Shown in pieces: positions 46,598 to 58,559 of a stretch of DNA of 64,000 bases (within the stretch, counting starts at the first letter, position 1; every line of letters starts with the position of its first letter). The DNA is from Camellia lanceoleosa. Taxonomy: Eukaryota > Streptophyta > Magnoliopsida > Ericales > Theaceae. The notes beneath the pieces were generated by a model, which was not told the origin of the DNA, searched no databases, and was given only the letters and a program-made list of their open reading frames with translations. The stretch is taken from positions 6,397,437-6,461,436 of the forward strand of contig CM045767.1 in assembly GCA_025200525.1 (NCBI GenBank), given 5' to 3'. A program made the translations under genes and the position numbers.

Positions 46598-47519
46598 TGC
46601 GCCAGAGGAAAATTTTGAATACTGTATTTTCTTCCATTCATAGTTTATTATTTTGATTAATCATTGTATTCTCTATTACCTTATGTAAAAGTTTTAGGGC
46701 ATGTAGTTCATGTGTTCTCTAGGGATCTATGTAATAAGGCATTGACATGAATTTTAGGTGTTTGATTGAATAGACATTAGAAAAACTAGATTCTAATATG
46801 GGTGCTAGTGTTCAAATGGTCTTTGACAAGTTATATTGTTGAAATATGAGGAAGGGTAAGTGTTCTTAATAGTAGTCATATTTCTGTGTGAGACATGCAT
46901 ATTTTCCATGTGGCTCACTCTCTCATTAACCAACCATAATTTTTAGTGTTTGTCTAGCTGGGCTACCTTTGTTAAATGATTCACCAAGATGGAAACATTG
47001 AACTTCATGTTTTCTCTAGTTTCTTGATTTTGACTAACCAAAAGTCTAATACTAGTGAACTGCCAGTTGTGCCATACTACTTTCATTTTGCTGGAGGTAG
47101 TTTCCAGTAGGAACTGAGATTATGATACAGAAGTAAAGCATAGAGAATTTATGTATATAATGACCTGAAGAAATTCAGTGCTATATGCAATCATAAAAAC
47201 ACATATCTGAAACTTTAATTACAATAGATCCCCTAATAATAAGTACTCTTGGGAGAGAAAAAAAATTACATAGAATTATGAAATTTTGAGTTTCTCTATG
47301 ATTTGCAATGGTGGAAATATTTTCTTATATTCTTAAGGTAATGGACTTTGTTGGCAAAAAATATGTATTATATTAAATCTTGATTATATAAAAGCTCCTA
47401 ATCCCCCTCTTTGTTACTAGTAAATTTATAATATACTGGCAATCATAGACAAGAGTCGTGACTCAAATAAACAACACATATTGCTAACACTTTGAAATAT
47501 TTTTCAAATGAAACAATAC

Positions 47520-48354
47520 GAGAGGGTAAAGATGACGAAGAAGATGAAGAACTTGACATAGATGATGATATGGATCCTGATATGGATTATGATATGTAGT
47601 TTTTGTTTTGTATTTTCTATATGGACATATGTTTTTTATGCATTACATGCTTATGTTATATTTTTTTTTGTCTCTTCAAGTAAATATTCTGCTTTATATT
47701 TTATGTTTTATATCAATTTATGCTTGTTAGTTACCAAAATGGCCAAAGCAGAGAAACAATGGATCAAACTAGGTTTTCTAGCAAGATAGAAGCTAACAAA
47801 GTACGAAAAGGAAAGAAATAAGACAATCAAGAAGAATAATAAGAAAATCAATGCTCTACAAGAGATGTGTATAGCAGCTTCTTTGATGGGCTCTACCCAG
47901 CCCAATCGTGTCAATGAGAATGGAAAGAACATTAGGGTTGAGGTAGATTACGATGACTACATACCGTCAGATCATAGGGACGATACTGATGATGATCCTT
48001 TAAAAGTGTTGACGATGAGGTACTATATGTATGATGTCTAATTTTAGTTATTACGTCTGGTAACTATATATTCATTAATGATGCTTTGTTAATACTATCT
48101 TTATACATCCATGTACATATCTTTACATATCTATTGTTATGTATTTGTTGTTTATGCTTATGTATTATGTTTTTCATGGCTTACTAATGCCACCAAAACG
48201 ATTGGCGCAGTCATCTCTTATAGCCCAGAAATATGAAATTCAAGCACAAAAAGAGGGAATTCAAGCAGAAAACGGTGTGATGGCGAAGATGAATGAGACG
48301 AGTGAGGAGCATTTGAAGATGACATCAAGCATCATGGACTTTCTTAAAAAATAA
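47520..48354 (+). pseudogene. Acidic/charged ORF remnants inside the CACTA element
   Basis: Three plus-strand pieces: an acidic one (DEEDEELDIDDDMDPDMDYD) near 47530-47600; one at 47739-48020 reading KLTKYEKERNKTIKKNNKKI, then VEVDYDDYIPSDHRDD, with a TAG at 47787; and one at 48190-48354 reading AQKEGIQAENGVMAKMNETS with a stop at 48352. GT donors and AG acceptors lie between them, so they could be exons of one gene. The YEKERNKTIKKNN pattern recalls the small TnpA/Ptta-type proteins of CACTA elements, but this is a weak match. Confidence 0.35.
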
Positions 48355-49277
48355 GGTTTCAATAAACAATTTAGAGGAGGAGGCATCCATTGAACTCATA
48401 GATCATCTTTTTGGTAAGTCTATCTTATTTTATCTTTTCATTTTTCTCATGTTGGTTAGTATATAGTTGTTAAAGCACATCATATAGTTGTAGTCACGTC
48501 AAATGTTGTAGATCTAAGATTTGTAGCATGAAAATTGCAGTATTGCCACATTGAACATTGTTTTTTTGTGTATGTTGAAGATGGATGATATTAATAGAAA
48601 TCACTTAGCATACCTACTGTAGTCTGGTCCTATTTCATATTAATAGAAATCACATAGTATACCTACAAGGGACGAACCTTCCAATGGGGTCCTTCTAGAA
48701 ATTTTGGTTTTAAGTCGATGATAATATCTCCAGATGGTGGGAGTTTGGCTGGCTAATTATTGGTTTCACACTTAGGTAGGGTATCCCAAGAGGCATCATA
48801 AAAATATAAACATTGATCATTGCTTGCAATTTTCAATTGGTAGCATTTTTTCCCCCTTCTCTGTTTTTTCACAGCACACATTTGCATTATATCTCCTGTA
48901 ATATTTTACATACTTTATACAATTCCAAACATCATTACAAAGTCATTTCTTAATCTATAGAATACAAATTACATTGCAAATTCTAACATATATACACTAT
49001 TAGTTTTGAAGCTATATTCTCAGGTAATTCAGATTTCCTTTACAAAGAGAAATATAGATAGCATGACCTCATCCTAAAAACTAAATACAAACAAGATCCC
49101 CTAAATACTAGCAAGTTACCAAAAGACATTGCTTATTTGTCTTGCATAAGTTAGAGACTTGCAAGCTTTCAATTGTAATAAACCTTCTTGTTAGGATTTT
49201 ATTATTGGTAACCCCGTTTGACAAAACTCCTTTGAGTTGTAATTTTATTCGAATTTTTATTTCAGTGAGGCTATGAG

Positions 49278-50166
49278 TTGTTAGAGGCGAATCCAACTCG
49301 AATCGTGCTTTACAGAGAAGTTTGTGATGTCAATGCTTTCAAGATTGCTACTTCGCTGATTATTACGGGGGTCAGCTCGCGGCCGAAGCAAAATGCAAAA
49401 TTGCATTCAAAATTGCATGTCCGCCGTTGCTCGCTCGAGCTAAGGCTTTCTCGCTCGAGCCAACAAGTTCTCGCTCGAGCGACAGATTGCGTCCACACAA
49501 AAACCTGAAAGAGTTGATTGCTCGCTCGAGCCAAGGCACTAGTAGAAATCATAAAAACTAAGCTCCTCGCTCGAACCAGAAAAACTTCGCTCAAGCGAGC
49601 TTCAAAATCCGGATTTCTTAAGGAGTTGGTTTTCTTCCAAATCTAGGATTACTTTTGGTTTTCTATAAATACTTTGTTTTCTCCCAAAGCTAAGTGTACT
49701 TTCTCCAGATCTTCTTTTTGGATCTTAAGGTTTATATCTGGAGATATTTTGTTAGTTTTCTTTGATGTTTTTATTGAGTATTCAACTCATGGTTTAAAAG
49801 AGAGTACATCAAAGGTTTTGTTTGTTATACAAAAGAGAGAGTTGTTCTTCGGTGGATTCTGAAGAATTCGAGCCTGAAGCTTCGGTGGATTCTGGAATGG
49901 CTCATCGTAAAGACAATTCCGAGGTGAAGATGGGATTGGAAGAGGCACATAGAGGTTGGTTCAATTAGGCGTGGATTCGCTAGGTAATTGAGAGTATACT
50001 TGTGTAATTCCTTTAAATCTTTTTAGTGGATTGTTTTGTGGCTGTTGCCCGTGGTTTTTTAATCACAGTTGGAGGTGTCCAATTGTGGTTTTTCCATGTA
50101 AAATCGTTGTGTCGATTTGTCTTTGATTGTTTGATTGGGATTGTTATATTCTGCTTAAAATTGGTA
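49278..50166 (+). mobile_element. Solo copia-type LTR
   Basis: It has a TATA box (TCTATAAATAC, 49663-49673). Downstream comes GTGGTTTTTTAATCACAG, then a GTGTCC..GTGGTTTTTCCATGTAAAATC block followed by TTGTGTCGATTTG, which matches the R-U5 layout of plant Tork-like copia LTRs. No internal copia sequence, primer-binding site or second LTR adjoins it, so a solo LTR is the likely explanation. The outer limits (TGTTAGAGG and GGTACA) are estimates and no target duplication was identified. Confidence 0.5.
49433..49600. repeat. GCTCGAGC palindrome array upstream of a TATA box
   Basis: CTCGCTCGAGC recurs at about 49433, 49452, 49472 and 49522, with decayed copies CTCGCTCGAAC (49565) and TTCGCTCAAGCG (49587). 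The first three are ~20 bases apart. The array ends ~60 bases before the TATA box. Confidence 0.85.
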
Positions 50167-50639
50167 CATAATCACAAATCAACATCTAGGGTTTCTAGAT
50201 TTTTCACTTCTACTTCTGGCTGTCTAGTAAGACCTACTCCTAGCTATTCTTCCTGTACATCCTTGATAATGTTTTCCTTATTTATTTTCTTTGCAGATTG
50301 GTTTTCGATGACGTTTGGAAGCACACTTGCAAATCAAGATCAAGTGTTGATTTTATTTTTATTTTTATTTATTTATTTATTTATTTTTTGAATTGATACT
50401 TAGTTCTAGTTGTAAATCAAGATCAAGTGTTGATTTTTTTTTTTTTAGGCACCACATTTGTTCATTTTGGGATTTGCTATAATGGTTTTGATGGATATAT
50501 TTTGATTTATAATATAATTGTTTAGCGAATTTTTTGTGTGGAGTGGTGTATATTAGTTAGTGAATTTCTTAGTACATTTAGAAGACTATTGGGATATGAG
50601 TAGACATATTTGTGAAATAATAATTTAAATTGAAATATA

Positions 50640-51170
50640 AAATATGGAATAAGTTTAGTGGCAAATTTTTTCGTCATCTGTATTTGTTATTATGACAAAG
50701 TGATTATTCGTCGTTAATAAATATTTTTTTATGACAAAATTTATCATTGTTTATATATGAAAATTTTCATTGATTTTGTTGTTTGGTGATCAAAAATTTC
50801 GTCACATATATATATTTTTGTTACGAAATATATTTCGTCACCCATGTATGATGTTTGGAGACGAAAAATTTTGTCAACTTTACATCTTACTGTGACGAAA
50901 TTATTTCCTCATCAATGATCAACATGCGTGACAAATTTATTCGTCAACTAAAGTTATAAATGTGATACTAAATAACTATTTGGTGACGAAAATGAGGATT
51001 TTTGGTGACAAAATATTATTTTATTGGTGACGAAATTATTTTTCGTCACAAATACTTTTTAGTGACAAACATTCAATGACGAATCCGGTGACGAAAATAT
51101 TTCCTCACAAATATCTATAGTGACAAAATTAGCTCTTTAGAGACAAAAAAAATTCGTCATCCAAGACCCA
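50640..51170. repeat. Right subterminal TGACGAAA repeats
   Basis: At least a dozen TGACGAAA, TGACAAA or TTTCGTCA motifs leading to the terminal CCAAGACCCAACTTGTAGTA. Matches the left end's motif type. Confidence 0.8.
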
Positions 51171-51253
51171 ACTTGTAGTAGTGGTCTAAGTCGATGATGA
51201 CGGTTGTGTTTCAGTGGACCAAAGGACGTGATTAATCAAAGCTTTTATGATTT

Positions 51254-52260
51254 TTGGGTGGGAAGTCTAAATTCTCCATAATTTGGCTCAATGTTGTACC
51301 AATTGCTGAGATCAACTCAAATCTTCATAATTTTTTTGTGACAAATACAGAAATAGTACCTGGAAATGACAGGAGACGCCTCTTTTGGTTGGATATTTGG
51401 ATTGGAAATCAAAGGCTTACAGATGTGTTCCCTAGATTGTTCTTGTGGTCTTAAAATAAAATGGAGTCTCTTACAATGATTATGGACATGAGGGCTGATT
51501 AAAGTGGCTGGGGTCTAGGGTTCAGGACAAGTTTACTAGCCTGAACCCAAAATAATAGGAATTAACAAGGCTTATTGCTATTTTGAATGATGCAACACAT
51601 ATTAGAGAAGGTGTTGAAGATAAATTAAGATGGAGAGAAGAACCCTCAAGTGAATTCAGTGTTGACTCAATTTGTAAATGGTGTGAATATTCTCAACGCC
51701 CAATAAGCTTTTCTGGAACAACATTAGTCATCCAAAAGTTCAATTTCTAAGCTGGTTTGCTTGGAAAGGGAGAGTAAAAACTAAGGTATTTCTTCAAAAA
51801 AATTGGGGTTCTAAATATTAATGCTAATACTACTTGTGTCTTATGTAATGGTTAGGCTGACAATGTGAATCACTTATTCTTGAGTTGTAAACCTGTACGA
51901 TGTTTATGGTCTGCAATGTTAAGTAGTGGGGAGTTCAATGGGAAATGCCAGACTCAGTGGAGGGAGTTTTACAATGGTGGGCAGGGTATAGATAGAAGAA
52001 ATTTAATAAGAAAATTTAGAGAGCCATTCTACTCACAGTACTTTGGTCCATATGGAAGCAAATGAATGACTATATGTTTAATACATCTCATTTTGATATG
52101 GAGGAGTTATGTCAACTTGTCAAAACAATGATTGTTTTTCGGGTAAAAAGCAACTCACAAGAGATGTACTATTCCATAATCGACTTCATTTCAAATTTAA
52201 ATCAGGTAAGATTGTGTTTAGGAGGAAGGGGTGCTGTCTGATTTTCTGAATACACCATCA
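51254..52260 (+). pseudogene. L1-type LINE 3' fragment (RT zinc-binding region)
   Basis: Pieces of the C-terminal part of a plant LINE ORF2 in several frames: RLFWLDIWIGNQRLTDVFP (51380-51440), SSEFSVDSICKWCEY (~51650), INANTTCVLCNG and ADNVNHLFLSCKPVRCLWSA (51810-51920, the zf-RVT Cys/His region), and DMEELCQLVKTMIVFRVKSN (~52100). Frameshifts and stops separate them. The 5' two-thirds of the element is absent, consistent with a 5'-truncated insertion. Confidence 0.82.
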
Positions 52261-52844
52261 CTATTTTTGTTTGGAATCTGGATATGCTTGTGGGATCAGC
52301 ACTCATGGCCAGGTTGCTTCAAACGCATTGTGTATACGATTGCTTGAGGTTTTTTATGCTTCTATACTATTGCTCTGCTTAATGCTACTGCTATTCAAGC
52401 TTTTATACAAGGTCATTTTGGATACAATGATCTCATTTGCAAATGGTGTGTAGATTTAGTTGTTTGATGTCAGTCCATTTTATTGAATGTTGTTGTGTTT
52501 TTTAGGTTTGTTGGTGTGTATATGTAGTTGTTTGATGTGAGGTTTGTTTGTTGTCCATGTTTGTTGGTTTCTCACCTTGTGTTGTGCTAGCAAATGATTT
52601 GGCTCCCTTTTCGGTGTCAACCTAGACCACACCAATTGAGAATGGCCAACCACACCAACCATGATCAATGGCAATACAGCAAAATGTGGGAATCCGTCTC
52701 AACCTTACATCCGCCAAAAAAAAATAAACAACACAAATCAGCCCCCATTAGAAGGATCCTCCTTTGAGCTAATAGATCTCTTCATGCAATTCTCTTTTTT
52801 AATGCCACCCAACAAAAACACTTCACTTTTGGAGGAGCAACATT
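52261..52844. other. Non-coding DNA between LINE fragments
   Basis: Probably the LINE 3' untranslated sequence (TTGTTG/TGTTTGG-rich at 52480-52580) and unassigned DNA. No gene recognised. Confidence 0.35.
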
Positions 52845-53165
52845 TCACCAAAGTTCAGAGCAATTATGGTTTATCATCAATGAAATGGTGGTGAGTTTTG
52901 GGGCGGAGGACAGAACACTGTGGAAACAAATTATTAGATACAAATATGGTACTGAGGGAGGTAGATAGCTACCATCATTGGTGGCTTCAGGAAACATGTC
53001 ACTTGTTTGGGGAGATGTTTTGTCTTTGCCAAACTCCAATTCTGCACTGGTTGATTTCTTTGTATCCAATATAAGAATTCAAATTGGGGATGGCTGCAGG
53101 GTTCAATTCTGGTTGGACAAATGCTTTAGATCATTTAGTTTGGACTCATACGTAGCCAGATCCTA
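52845..53165 (+). pseudogene. Second L1-type LINE fragment
   Basis: Reads VVSFGAEDRTLWKQIIRYKY (52885-52945), then after a TAG, LPSLVASGNMSLVWGDVLSL, then IQIGDGCRVQFWLDK (to 53127). This is the segment between RT and the zinc-binding region of plant LINEs. It belongs to a related copy rather than a continuation of 51254-52260, because both contain the FWLD-type block. Confidence 0.75.
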
Positions 53166-53169
53166 AGTA

Positions 53170-53715
53170 AGCTTTAAATTCACCTCAGCCAGCTGTACCC
53201 TCTCTTTTTCAAATTGGCGCGACATGTTTTGCAGCTCTTCAATGATGCCTTCCAGACCCTTCAATTTAAAGAGGGTCTATTCAAGCTCAACTTTTTGATT
53301 TTCTGTGACACCAATTGTTTCATGAGCTTGTTCTTCATACATTTTTATCTTTCCTTGAAGTTCATTTAGCTTTGCGGCTAAGTCCTTCACTTCTAGACCT
53401 CTTTGACTAAATTTCTGAATGGTTTCATGTAACTTTCTTTCATTCTCTGAAACCCGTGCTTCAGCTTCTAAATTAAGTTTCGATGCTTTCAAGTGCTAAT
53501 CAGTTAATTTAGTAATAGTATTCATGTGATACATCAGTTGCACAGAAGTGGCTTCCTTTTCAGTATGAGCTAAGTTTAGTAATTGTTCAAGTTCATTAAC
53601 CTTGTTTTCAAGCTGTGTATTTCTCTCAACCAACAGTTCATTCTCTGAGAAAAACTTTGCAGCTTTCTATTCTGCCTCTGAAATCTTTCTTTTGAGTGGA
53701 TGAATTTCCTAGACT
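53170..53715 (-). pseudogene. Captured coiled-coil gene fragment (EEA1/myosin-like)
   Basis: A minus-strand frame open for ~180 residues except for three stops. It reads KISEAE, ENELLVERNTQLENKVNELE, KEATSVQLMYHMNTITKLTD, SKLNLEAEARVSENERKLHE, LEVKDLAAKLNELQGKIKMY, EEQAHETIGVTENQKVELE and EELQNMSRQFEKERVQLAE. The heptad pattern and wording resemble the long coiled-coil plant proteins of the At2g32240/At1g05320 type. It has no introns, abuts the LINE fragment within ~10 bases, and has stops near 53670, 53497 and 53277. A transposed or retro-copied piece rather than a gene. Confidence 0.75.
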
Positions 53716-55249
53716 TTTTAGGTTGTCTATAGATAAGGGGGATCATTAAGGATGTTTGTGCAAAATAGGGGCACTTCTGGGGACTACAACTTCAATTCTA
53801 GAAGACAACTTCTCGCTTGGGAGGAGGAAGAGGTTTCTAGGTTGCAGATTATGCTCAAGATTCTCCAAACCCGACATGCATTGCCCTAATTCACTCAGGT
53901 AGGGGCCAACTTCATCAAGTCATTACACTCTGGCAGCATCTACGAAATGTGGTAAAGCACAACAGGGGCTTAGGCTGCCTATTTCTAAGCTATTATGGGG
54001 TAATGTGGCTCCATAAGGCTCAATTTTTTTGCTGGTGGGATGTCCAGTAGGCTACACCTGCAAAATTACAATCAACATGTAATATTATGATTCATTAGTA
54101 AAAGTTATGACATTTTGTTAATCTTATTATGATTGTGGGGAAAAAAGTTATGGTTATGATTTGTACTACAAAAAGTTATGATTTGTCATGGTGAATCATA
54201 ATAAAAAATGTTACGATTCAAATGTTATGATAATTAATTAGAAATAACTACATTTGTTATGAGTTATCATTATATTGTTACGATTTATTGGTGTATATTA
54301 TAACATTGTTAATTAGAAATAACTATATTAGTGTCTTTGTTATGACACTTTGGTGAATATTATAACATTGTTATGATTTATTGTAGTATTGTTATGATAT
54401 TTGAAAAAAGTTATGATTCTTTCTGTAACCTGTTACATGACTGGTTTAGCAGGTCACTTTTTATGATGTGGCACGATATGAACCACACGATAAGTGCATA
54501 TCATATGCCCTTTTACAAGGTGCACATTGTAGACTTTCCCATTAGTTAAAGATCAACTAATACCAATAAAAATATAATTTTAACACACATTATATATATA
54601 TATATTTAAATATTTCAATACACATTATACCTATACAAAATAAAAGGGGTGTTTACTGATCATATTATTTATGTCTACTAGTTAAACATGAAAACAGCTA
54701 AGAAAAATAAATGAGGGAATGAAAAATTACTGACAAATGCTCATGAGGGGAAGCTATTCTTAATATAACAAATAATGTAAATTTCAACCCCTTTTTTTCC
54801 TTAAAGAAAAAAACAAAAAAGAAAAAAAAAATTAGATTAATCTTCATTGTTATCCCTGCAAGGAAATTAAAATAGAATTCAACAAGAAGACAATCAAGTT
54901 GAATAAAGTGACACTGATGTTTTACGTTCAGAATCCTAAACATAAATTTTAACATAGAATTCTATCACCTTCATATGTTGTCACTAGGAGTTATTACAAA
55001 ACTATCAATTTTTAACAAAGAATCTAAAAGCAAAACTTGGAGATGATATATACGTCATGGATTTTTTATTCGGGAAATGCCCAGAACAATTTGAAAATTG
55101 TCACTGTGAAAAAACTATTTAGATTTTCAAAATTTTTACTATTCATCTTCGTCCTTTCTCAATCACATGCATTTGCACACATGTCGTATATGCACCAGTC
55201 GTTAGTTTCAATAAAACAAAGATGGTTAGAAAAAATGGGAGAAAATACT
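53716..55249. other. Gene-free interval with GTTATGATT repeats
   Basis: At 54060-54450 the word GTTATGATT or its complement AATCATAAC occurs a dozen or more times, in a manner that recalls transposon subterminal repeats. A (TA)n tract lies near 54590. No coding homology. Confidence 0.4.
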
Positions 55250-57450
55250 TTTTAAAAATGTCAATTCAACTATGAATTAAAAGCAAAACCTGCATAGCAA
55301 AATTTTCTTTGATCCTATTCATGGTCATGCCCTGTGTCTGAAGTCTCACTATATTGTGTGAGTTGCCACAACCTTTCACTTGCTATCATGGACTCAAAAC
55401 TGAGCAACAATCAGCTAAAACAGAAATCAAAAGATGTCAATCCAACCAACTTCCTAACAATAAATATAAATCTCTTGCCATAAAATTTGGACAAAGAATC
55501 CCAATGCCTAGTTAATTTTGATCAGCCCTTCCACTGAGAAGACGGAAGTCCTGGAAGCTACAGTCTATTGTTCAGTGCAACTATTTCATGCATGTGCTTG
55601 GTGTACTAAGTAGTAATCAACATGATAATAACAAAAAGTAGAGCACAAGGCAAGACAGGTTAAGAGAAAGAGTGGTAGAACTCGTTCATCTCCATGCTCA
55701 TTTATTCAATTTCATCAATTCAATCATGCTCAACTTCACAACGGTCATGACGATTGGGACAACGGGTGGAGCTTATGGGGGGCATGTTGCAAATGTTGAC
55801 GTCAAGGCAAAGCAAGAGGTATTCAATATCAAGTTCTTTGAAAATTTTAATCATCTCTTCTACCACAAGGGCTCTTCTAAACCACCTCCCCTGCATGTCT
55901 TGGTGGTTCATTCGATGCCTCAGCCACACTGATATCTTCAGCTTGTTTAACTCCTCCAGGTTCATCGGTACCACAGTTGGTGAAGGATACTGGTGGTCCT
56001 TCTTGCTTTCAATATAACTGCATAAGCAGCCATGAGAAATAATCAATAAATTCATATTTATCAGAATTATTACATACCCAATCTCAATGCGTTGTCACTA
56101 CAATTTCATGAATGTTTTAACAATTGCCAAAATTATGGTAGTGTCAATTGAAGAAATCTTCCATGAAATTCAAATTATCAGTAATTGCTCTTCATTTCTA
56201 AAATAAATCTTACTCTTACTATGCATATTACATAATCAAAACCGCACTCACACAAGCAGAAAGCATAATACTAAAAGAAAAAGAGAGAGCAAGTTAAAGA
56301 GGAGGGAAAAGATTGCCTTTCTATACCTTATTATTCTTTGCCTAATGATAGCAATCTTCTCTATTGGAGTTGTAATATTGACACACAATTCAATTGTATC
56401 GCCCATGACTGGACTACGATAATAGTTACTGACGGGCTTCATAGAAAGAGTGCTATTCGGATATATAATCTTCTGGTTGTCAAATCTTAGAAAAACAATA
56501 GTCAAGATATTCATCTCTTCAACTATCATCTTATAGTTAAGGCATAATGCACGCCAAAAGTCAAAACCGAACAAATAGATATGGAAAAGAAGACACGTCA
56601 TATGCACAATTTTAAATAAAATATGATTATCATACTTGAAAACCATCAATCTCACACCGATCACCTACATCAAATGGGTGCATCAAAAATAAAAACATGA
56701 TGGCTTCAAATACTGTCTTGCAAGAGTTTCCAAATATAAATGCCACAACAACGATTTGAGAAATCATGAAGAGTAAAAATTTTCTTGTTGCAATTCCTAG
56801 TATGAGAAGACAAACAACCGCTATAATGATGCCAACTAGTACATTCACCATCTAATGAAGTTTGTTGACAGCGGTTTTTGTATTATTAAGTGTCAAGGCA
56901 AGCACTCTTCGTTCTCTAAAAGCATTAACCTAAAAGAATCAAGCGTAACACATTACCATATTTACATGATAATTTTAAAAGCAAAACACTATGTAAACTG
57001 ATGACAATGCTCCTTGTTTTAAAAAAAAAAACCTCCACTTTTACAAAATTAATTAATCACACAACAGTAAAACTAAATAAAGAAAAAAATATATTAAACA
57101 ATACACAAATAAATGCACCATCTATTGCTAAGCTCTTACCACCCAGTTCTTCAGAGAAGCCTTGCTTATTTTTTCACTTTCATATGAGCCTCCCAAAAGG
57201 CTCATGGTCTTCAAAGCCTCGTCTTCTAGCATGAAACACTGCAAGTCTTCTAGGTAGATGAACCTGCTAGATAAAAACATTCAAGATCGTCGATGATGTG
57301 GAACTGAGGTGAATTAGACCAATAACAAATCTTCACTCAACAAAAGACTTTGTCCAATTAAAATTCACATCATTGGATAAGACGCAATTGTGTCATTTCT
57401 TACCTCAATTCTTGAATTTTTAAGTTATGCCAACATTAACAATTACTCTT
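55250..57450. repeat. Segmental duplication, copy B
   Basis: The partner of 12915-15880 in the same orientation, ~42 kb away. It lacks the MITE-bearing insertion and continues past the point where copy A's homology ends, giving an additional upstream exon. Confidence 0.85.
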
Positions 57451-58559
57451 TTCACTCCCTTTTTTTAATTTTTTTTGATCAACTCTTTTTGCTCCATTGC
57501 AGTGTTGGAAACCAAGCACATACAACAGTTCCATACATAATTCTTTTGCGCTGTCTAGATTCAACTTAATCTTATTAAACTCTAATCTAACAACTGAATT
57601 GACACATGCAAACTTGTAGTTATTATGTTTATGATACAAACTTATGGTTATTATGGTTAACATGAAGATATGGTTCCTGATAGAATGAAAGGGGCTATAA
57701 AAGATTCATCTAGCCAACTAAACAGTCTAGACAAAGCTTTGTAAAAGTTTGGTTTGTAGAGATTGCATTCATACTAACAAATTTTGCTATAGTTAATGTG
57801 AATTAATTGTTCTATCTCAATCTGGCTTAAACAATCCACTCATAAGGTTAAAACAGATGCAAAAATGGAACCCAATAAGTTGAAAACATAATATCAAAGA
57901 AACAAATGACATACTTTGACGCCCTCCTAGCCACATTTTGGAAGATCTTCCTCGCTGCAACTTTCGCCTCCAATTTGCTTCTAATCTGCGTGGTAGACTC
58001 ATCACCATTTGTCGATTCTAGTATCTACTCATCCAGAGTCGACAACACCCCATGATGAACAATTTTAATCAATCTCTTCATATTCCAAGCAGAGATATTA
58101 TTAGGATTCAGCTTATGCAAGTGATTAATTAGTATCCCCTCACCTTGCTTTTTGGAAGATGACCTAGAAAACTTTTGGCTTGAAGTTCTCTGCGGTTTTT
58201 GAAGCTTCCAAACCTTAGCCATTGTCCTCTCCTTGTCATCCTGAATGTTCTTCATTTCAATCAAAGGTGGACCGGACAGCTTTTCAGTCACAAACTGATT
58301 AAACAATGACTCTTGAATTCGCTCAAAGAAGGTGCTGACATGGAATGAAGACACGAGGACCTTAATCACGAGGGTCTTCACTAACCATAACAATGCACCA
58401 ACCAAGAAATAAACCAAAACCTTATTCACAAACAGAAGGAACTTAACGTTTGTCTCTCTCTCAACCCTTTTATCAAACAGATAATGCCAAGCAATCAAAA
58501 CCATACCCAACCAAATACAATTCTGAACCGGCTTCCTCACTCCATACACAAAATACAGA
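55720..58559 (-). pseudogene. MSL10-like mechanosensitive channel pseudogene, copy B
   Basis: Five exons: 57915-58559 (VYGVRKPVQNCIWLGMVLIA, transmembrane helices, KVLVSSFHVSTFFERIQESL, LSGPPLIE, then SKLEAKVAARKIFQNVARR), 57140-57263 (FIYLEDLQCFMLEDEALKTM), 56636-56929 (the pore region with FGNSCKTVFEAI, HPFDVGDRCEIDG), 56327-56529 (IVEEMNILTIVFLRFDNQKI, YYRSPVMGDTIELCV) and 55720-56017 (SKKDHQYPSP, MNHQDM, IFKELDIEYLLLCLD). It carries the channel core of the MSL10 group but no N-terminus: homology stops at 58560. A TAG at 58025 (after GVLSTLDE, where CAG is expected) and another at about 56852 (KLH-stop-MVN) kill it. Less decayed than copy A. Confidence 0.88.

Larger units (their letters stand above)
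43525..51183. mobile_element. Probable CACTA (En/Spm) element
   Basis: The left boundary CACTAGTAGCGG and the inverted right boundary CACTACTACAAG share CACTA plus TA. Both ends carry dense subterminal copies of TGACGAAA / TTTCGTCA (43550-43990 and 50640-51170), on both strands, as expected of CACTA elements. A pyrimidine-rich leader with a donor (TTTTCAG/GTATGG) lies at 44030-44280. No TNP2-type transposase is recognisable inside. The 3-bp flanks (TGA and GTC) do not match, so the boundaries are tentative, or one end was lost or recombined. Confidence 0.55.

Noticed and set aside
55720..58559. MSL copy B as a working channel
   Set aside because: TAG codons at 58025 and near 56852 lie inside conserved exons, and the N-terminal half is absent.
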